A stretch of 12,848 bases of DNA from Isohypsibius dastychi (taxonomy: Eukaryota; Tardigrada; Eutardigrada; Parachela; Isohypsibiidae). Positions within the stretch are counted from its first letter, which is position 1. Each line of letters opens with the position of its first letter. Positions 9,231 to 12,848 of this stretch are shown here, one piece after another. The notes beneath the pieces were generated by a model that was given only the letters and a program-made list of their open reading frames with translations, ran no database searches and had not been told where the DNA came from. The translations under genes and the position numbers were made by a program. Location: positions 1-12,848 of the forward strand of contig JAQIWT010001047.1 in assembly GCA_034696485.1 (NCBI GenBank), written 5' to 3'.

Positions 9231-11377
9231 TTAGAGCGGTATACATCGTCTTATCTGGAGAAGTTCCAGTGTCTTTCTGTACGCGTCGACCTCGGCGCCT
9301 TTTATCTAAAGTGGAATATTTTACGATTATTCTGTGTTTCGTTCGGACTTACTGATATTATGATTTCCACTTCCTCCATTAGCCATCGCCATTTCATTTT
9401 GGTTTTTGAGGTCGGATCGAGCGCGGCAAAGTCAGCCACCTGGAAAGAGCTTATTTGTAATAAAACTGCTTTATTACAGAACATTCATACTGTATGTACT
9501 TACAGAAATTCCCAGAAGTGATTCAGCTCTGTCCCCCTGAAGCAGAACGTTCAAGGTTCCCGAGCCGTCAGAAAATTTACAGAACATTCGAAACATATGT
9601 TTGAGAGGCTCGTTGAAGTTGGGGCAGTATACATTGTCGCATTCTGATGCGGGACCTTTCAGTGTTTGGAGGTGCGTTAGGTCTAACGGAGGGCGGCCTT
9701 CGCAGACGGTGCTAGAATAATCAAGCTTAATTATCAGTCCGGCGGGATTCAGGATTGGAACATCGTGGGAATTACCACTCCTGTGCGATAATTCGATCTA
9801 GCGGTCCGTCCAGATCAAAACTGGTCACATAACAAACTATCCTTGCCACGAAGATGACACCGGGATTTGGAGAAGGCTTCCGGAAAACCTGTAACATTCT
9901 GCCTCTTATCAAACCAGGTGCAGGGCATAGTTGCTGAAATAGCGATGGTACCTCTTGAACTACACGAATATTTGTCTGGCGGCAAGTCTGATGGAATTGA
10001 TCTGTGAGAAATGCTTTGCTAACAATTGAACAAAATCAAGGAGACGAAAAAGTTGTACCCGATAGCTGTGGTTTCTCGTCCAGTGAGATTGAGTCTCGAA
10101 AAGCTTCCAGTGCATTGGCAGCAGTCAACACTGACAATTAGAATTTCCACTGATTCCAGTTAAAGGCGACCGGAAGTACGTATAAAGACTCACCAGGATA
10201 CGGAGTGAGCAGGCTCTTGCCGTCTGTGGCTAACGCTACGGTGTTGTCCCGATTGTCCACTGCTACTTTTATCCCACTAAAAAGGACAACGGAAACCAGC
10301 TTCACGAAGTGCTGGACCATTTTGACCAGACTTTCGCCCCAGCTGAAAAAAATAGAATGCTTGACCTGTGAAAATGAATGCGCTGGCAGTTAGTTACATG
10401 GTGATATTTAGTCCGTTGCAGTGCTCGTCGAAAACTCGCACGGAACAAGTGTGAACCTGACTTCCGAACTTGGTTTTGACAATGGCGGCCCGCCCAATCT
10501 GCAAGAAAACATAAGAACACAAAGTCAACGGAAACTGTTGGATGGAAGTCACTTCTTTGACGAGCCCCAAGAAATTCACGTGTGTGCCAATGAGTTTTGG
10601 TAATGTCGATTCCAGTAAAGGAAGAGAAAACACATTTCCCAGTTGCGAGACTGGTGGAATTCGTAACAAATCCAGGGTCAACGGGCTGAGATCTCGTTTG
10701 ACCAGCACAGCTATATCTCCTTGACCTTGATTGACGTCCCAGGTTTCATCGCTGCAAGGATGGTTTGTGAAACAATGTGACGAGCAAGATCGTATTTCGC
10801 GCGACGAACCTCGAGAGCTCGGGAAGATACTGCATCTGGTTTTCGTCAATCCTCATCTTCGCGTTCTTCACGATGACTGAAAGCAAGTGTCAGCATTCAC
10901 GTAGAAGCAATTGTTATCTATGAAGACTAGTACCTCGGTCCCCAACTTCGATCGTACTAGTCAAATCGGCCACAAAAGATGGCGTACCCCAGAAGGTCAC
11001 TGCTGACCACTCTGAAGGAGACAGCCGAACGATGAATTTTGCAAGTGCCACCAGTGTTCCGGGTTCTGCGAAAACCGAATTCCTCATAACTCTTCGTACC
11101 ATCTAGAAGGAACTCAAGGCTATTTACACACGTACCTCTTTTAGAAGGAAAGGTTTTGACATCATCTTTTCGAATCACCACGGCTTCGAAATTCTACAGA
11201 AAAGAGAGGTAGGATCGTGAAGGCAAAGCAACATGGGTTGTCTGAATTGATGCTAAATGGTAGTCCACTCACCCTGTTCTGGTTTCTGGGGTTCTTCTCG
11301 GACTTTGGGGTGACCCTGTTGTTCTCATCCCGAAACTGCTGGAATCCGGGAAACGCGAAGACCATCGGTCGATCCAT
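9231..11377 (-). CDS. MEIOB: Meiosis-specific OB-fold ssDNA-binding protein MEIOB, 13 small exons, 471 aa
   Basis: RPA1-like protein that binds ssDNA and supports meiotic recombination with SPATA22. Exons: 11377–11273, 11193–11136, 11065–10934, 10876–10810, 10751–10553, 10498–10398, 10342–10194, 10130–10059, 10001–9952, 9888–9776, 9711–9504, 9439–9353 and 9305–9231. All are GT–AG and frame-consistent. OB fold A (about 36–105): FPSKREPGTLVALAKFIVRL and VTFWGTPSFVADLTSTIEVG align nearly gap-free with remembered human MEIOB (IRDSPAHFVNAASWG). OB fold B (about 175–270): TCSVRVFDEHCNGLNITIWG matches human [20 protein letters not shown]. OB fold C (about 320–465) carries a Cys4 zinc-ribbon-like motif at C349, C352, C373, C378, then MFRMFCKFSDGSGTLNVLLQG and a KWRWLMEE segment. 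Length is close to vertebrate MEIOB. The last intron (47 nt) is uncertain; reading through would stop at 9302–9304. Ordinary RPA1 is less likely given the length and the missing N-terminal domain. Confidence 0.87.
9459..9464 (+). terminator. Candidate distal poly(A) signal for IMP3
   Basis: AATAAA on the + strand 285–290 nt past the IMP3 stop, lying within a MEIOB intron (9440–9503). It is the first + strand AATAAA after the IMP3 stop codon, so the spliced IMP3 mRNA probably runs antisense through the last two MEIOB exons. Confidence 0.45.
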
Positions 11378-11872
11378 TTGTCAAAATGATATGTATCTAT
11401 GCTGACAAGTCGGGATTTCCGAAAACTGGCATTATGTTTCAAGTGTGACGAAAGACAGACGAAGCATGATCGTACGGTAAAAGTGGACACGATCAGATTT
11501 CGGAAATGCAAATGATCCCAAACCGGCGGAGGGTTGTGCTCGGGCCCCTTATAACTCGCCATCCCCCCTGCAGTCAATACCGATGCATCTTAATTAATTG
11601 TGGTTACTGACGTCTTCGAAGTCCAATCAACCCAAGTAAAAAATGTCTCTTCGATCAAGAATAATTTAGAAATGCAGCAACGACCTCGGGAAAAATGGTT
11701 GAGAAATCAGGTATCACGAATTGAAAAGGAAGTTCAGCTTGTGGGGGGTTTCGCCACAGGAGCGACTTCACCCAAAAATGCAAAATACTGGCTGTTGCTT
11801 CCGGTATCGAACACAGAAAAGGTCAAAAGTGAAACTGTCAAACTTGAGCAAAGAGACCCAATCAAGGCAGAA
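11378..11872 (-). promoter_or_regulatory. Cyclin E 3' UTR / MEIOB upstream region
   Basis: 495 bp between the cyclin E stop and the MEIOB start on the same strand. It must contain the end of the cyclin E transcript and the MEIOB promoter, unless the two are co-transcribed. No canonical AATAAA is seen on the − strand. A perfect octamer (ATTTGCAT on −; ATGCAAAT on + at 11506–11513) lies about 130 bp upstream of the MEIOB ATG, and a weak TATA-like TTATAAGG on the − strand lies at about 11547–11554. A 108-codon + strand frame (11600–11926) overlaps the end of cyclin E and resembles nothing known. Confidence 0.4.
11506..11513 (-). promoter_or_regulatory. Octamer motif upstream of MEIOB
   Basis: Perfect 8-bp ATTTGCAT on the − strand, the classical POU-family octamer. 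Position upstream of a meiotic gene is suggestive only; an 8-mer is expected by chance every few tens of kb on two strands. Confidence 0.25.
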
Positions 11873-12848
11873 TCAGTAGCTTGGACGGCGTTTGATCTGA
11901 CTGTCAGGAGGGGTGATGAAAGCTGAGCTGTGTTGAACCTTTTCAGGGCTTTTCAGTCGCTGAGGAGTCGAGATCACAGTTGAAGGAGGTGGCGCTTCGT
12001 TTTCCGCAGTCACATTGAGATCGACATTTGATCCATCGTTTTCCGATAGCTCATCTTCGTACTCCACATAACTCTGTTTCAGTTCCAAAGCTCGTACCTG
12101 CGAATGGGGAAAAAATCGATGTGAAACAAAATCACGAAGTAGATCGAATCAAGATTCGTACAAATACGTCCATATCAAAGTCATGACTTTGCAAATGAGG
12201 CCACTGCATGTAATGCAGCTTGGCAGGGCAATAGACACGAACAGGTCCAAGCTGATCTTCAATCGTGGCAAAAGGCCTCATCCAATAAATACATGGAGCC
12301 AGTTCAAAGTCGAGACACCCGAGTTCTGAAAATATGTTGGTCAGAAAAAGGTTAAAAACCATGTTAAAACTCACCGGACAAAATTCTGAGTGAGCATTCT
12401 CCACTTTCTATGAAATAAATCGCACTAGCTGCTATTTGCTGGTACGAAAATTCTAATGATTCTGCATCAAGCATACACAAATCCACCAGCTACAAAAACA
12501 CATAAAAGCATTTAACATCTGGTTTCCTTGCAATTCGTCGGAATTCCTTACCCTGCAGATTTTGGAATACAACTCAAGAGGCAAATGATTTTCACGGCAA
12601 ACACTGGTGTTTTCGTGTCGTTTCCCACCAGGTTCACTCAAACCAGTCATTCCAGACTTGTGTAAGAATTCGGCCACAAACTCTCCCGTGGTGATCGGCA
12701 TAAGTGACGCACCAAGGATCTGCCAAAAAAATTATTTTAATCTCATGAATGTTTTTGGTGATCAAAGTTTTCGCACCGAAAAAATCACTTTTTCCATGCC
12801 TTTGATTTCTTCTTCGTCATGAGCACCATCAGTCACATATGCCATTTC
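11873..12848 (-). CDS. CCNE: Cyclin E, C-terminal part; 5' end outside window
   Basis: G1/S cyclin that activates CDK2 in the nucleus. Exons seen: 12848–12789, 12719–12552, 12489–12375, 12325–12162 and 12097–11873 (stop TGA 11873–11875), giving 243 residues. The fragment begins EMAYVTDGAHDEEEI, matching QFAYVTDGACSGDEI in human cyclin E1 within the first cyclin fold. The second fold shows KICRLVDLCMLDAESLEFSY, then QQIAASAIYF, then CIYWMRPFATI, aligning with [20 protein letters not shown] and CVKWMVPFAMV. The tail holds ISTPQRLKSPEK and FITPPDSQ, the latter like the LLTPPQS Fbw7/Cdc4 phosphodegron. The N-terminal region and most of the first cyclin fold are missing. The 12161 donor could instead be at 12168, which would drop two residues (VF). 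Confidence 0.9.
11900..11917 (-). other. Cdc4/Fbw7-type phosphodegron codons in cyclin E
   Basis: These bases encode ITPPDS, nine residues before the C-terminus. The form hydrophobic-T-P-P-x-S matches the human cyclin E LTPPQS degron, where the Thr and the +4 Ser are phosphorylated for SCF-Fbw7 recognition. A nearby TP and SP pair (STPQRLKSPE) adds further CDK-type sites. Confidence 0.65.

Noticed and set aside
10914-11181. Alternative frame for MEIOB exon 3 (DGTKSYEEFGFRRTRNTGG…)
   Set aside because: Using the TTCTAG acceptor keeps a frame open but destroys the OB-fold A sequence and does not join properly to the following exon.
11600-11926. 108-codon + strand frame antisense to the end of cyclin E
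   Set aside because: No recognisable domain. It overlaps the well-supported last cyclin E exon, and the rest is UTR-like sequence.

Overview
This is animal nuclear DNA. All recognisable genes are metazoan single-copy types, they are split by GT–AG introns (mostly 54–64 nt, a few up to about 190 nt), and there is no bacterial operon structure. The short introns and tight spacing suggest a small-genome invertebrate, such as a tardigrade, rotifer or small arthropod. A tardigrade is my guess, but the window cannot settle the species. Splice models were built by hand from reading-frame continuity and from remembered vertebrate orthologues. No database was searched.

Layout, left to right: (1) + strand, the 3' part of a dynein-2 intermediate chain gene (DYNC2I2/WDR34), 1–1550. 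(2) − strand, eEF1-gamma (EEF1G), nine exons, 425 aa, 1739–3742. (3) A 489-bp divergent promoter region with two CACGTG boxes. (4) + strand, SNAPC4, the Myb-repeat subunit of the snRNA-activating complex, five exons, 704 aa, 4232–6604. (5) − strand, an intronless DUSP11/PIR-1 RNA 5'-phosphatase, 205 aa, 7029–7646. (6) A 485-bp divergent promoter region containing a G13 run. (7) + strand, IMP3 of the U3 snoRNP, seven exons, 182 aa, 8132–9174. (8) − strand, a 13-exon gene that I reconstruct as MEIOB, the meiotic OB-fold ssDNA-binding protein, 471 aa, 9231–11377. (9) − strand, the 3' part of a cyclin E gene, 11873–12848, running off the window.

Strands run + − + − + − −, so most neighbours share either a bidirectional promoter region or a convergent 3' end. 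Gaps between convergent stops are 188, 424 and 56 bp. The genes do not form one pathway. Three adjacent ones (SNAPC4, DUSP11, IMP3) all act on noncoding RNA. Cyclin E and MEIOB sit head to tail and act in cell cycle and meiosis. I see no mobile element, CRISPR array, tRNA, rRNA or convincing snoRNA.

The best second looks are: MEIOB, which only appears after splicing 13 small exons; a possible intron-6 polyadenylated isoform of IMP3; antisense 3' overlap of IMP3 and MEIOB; the paired E-box/alternating purine–pyrimidine tract beside EEF1G; and two very short candidate introns (35 and 47 nt).
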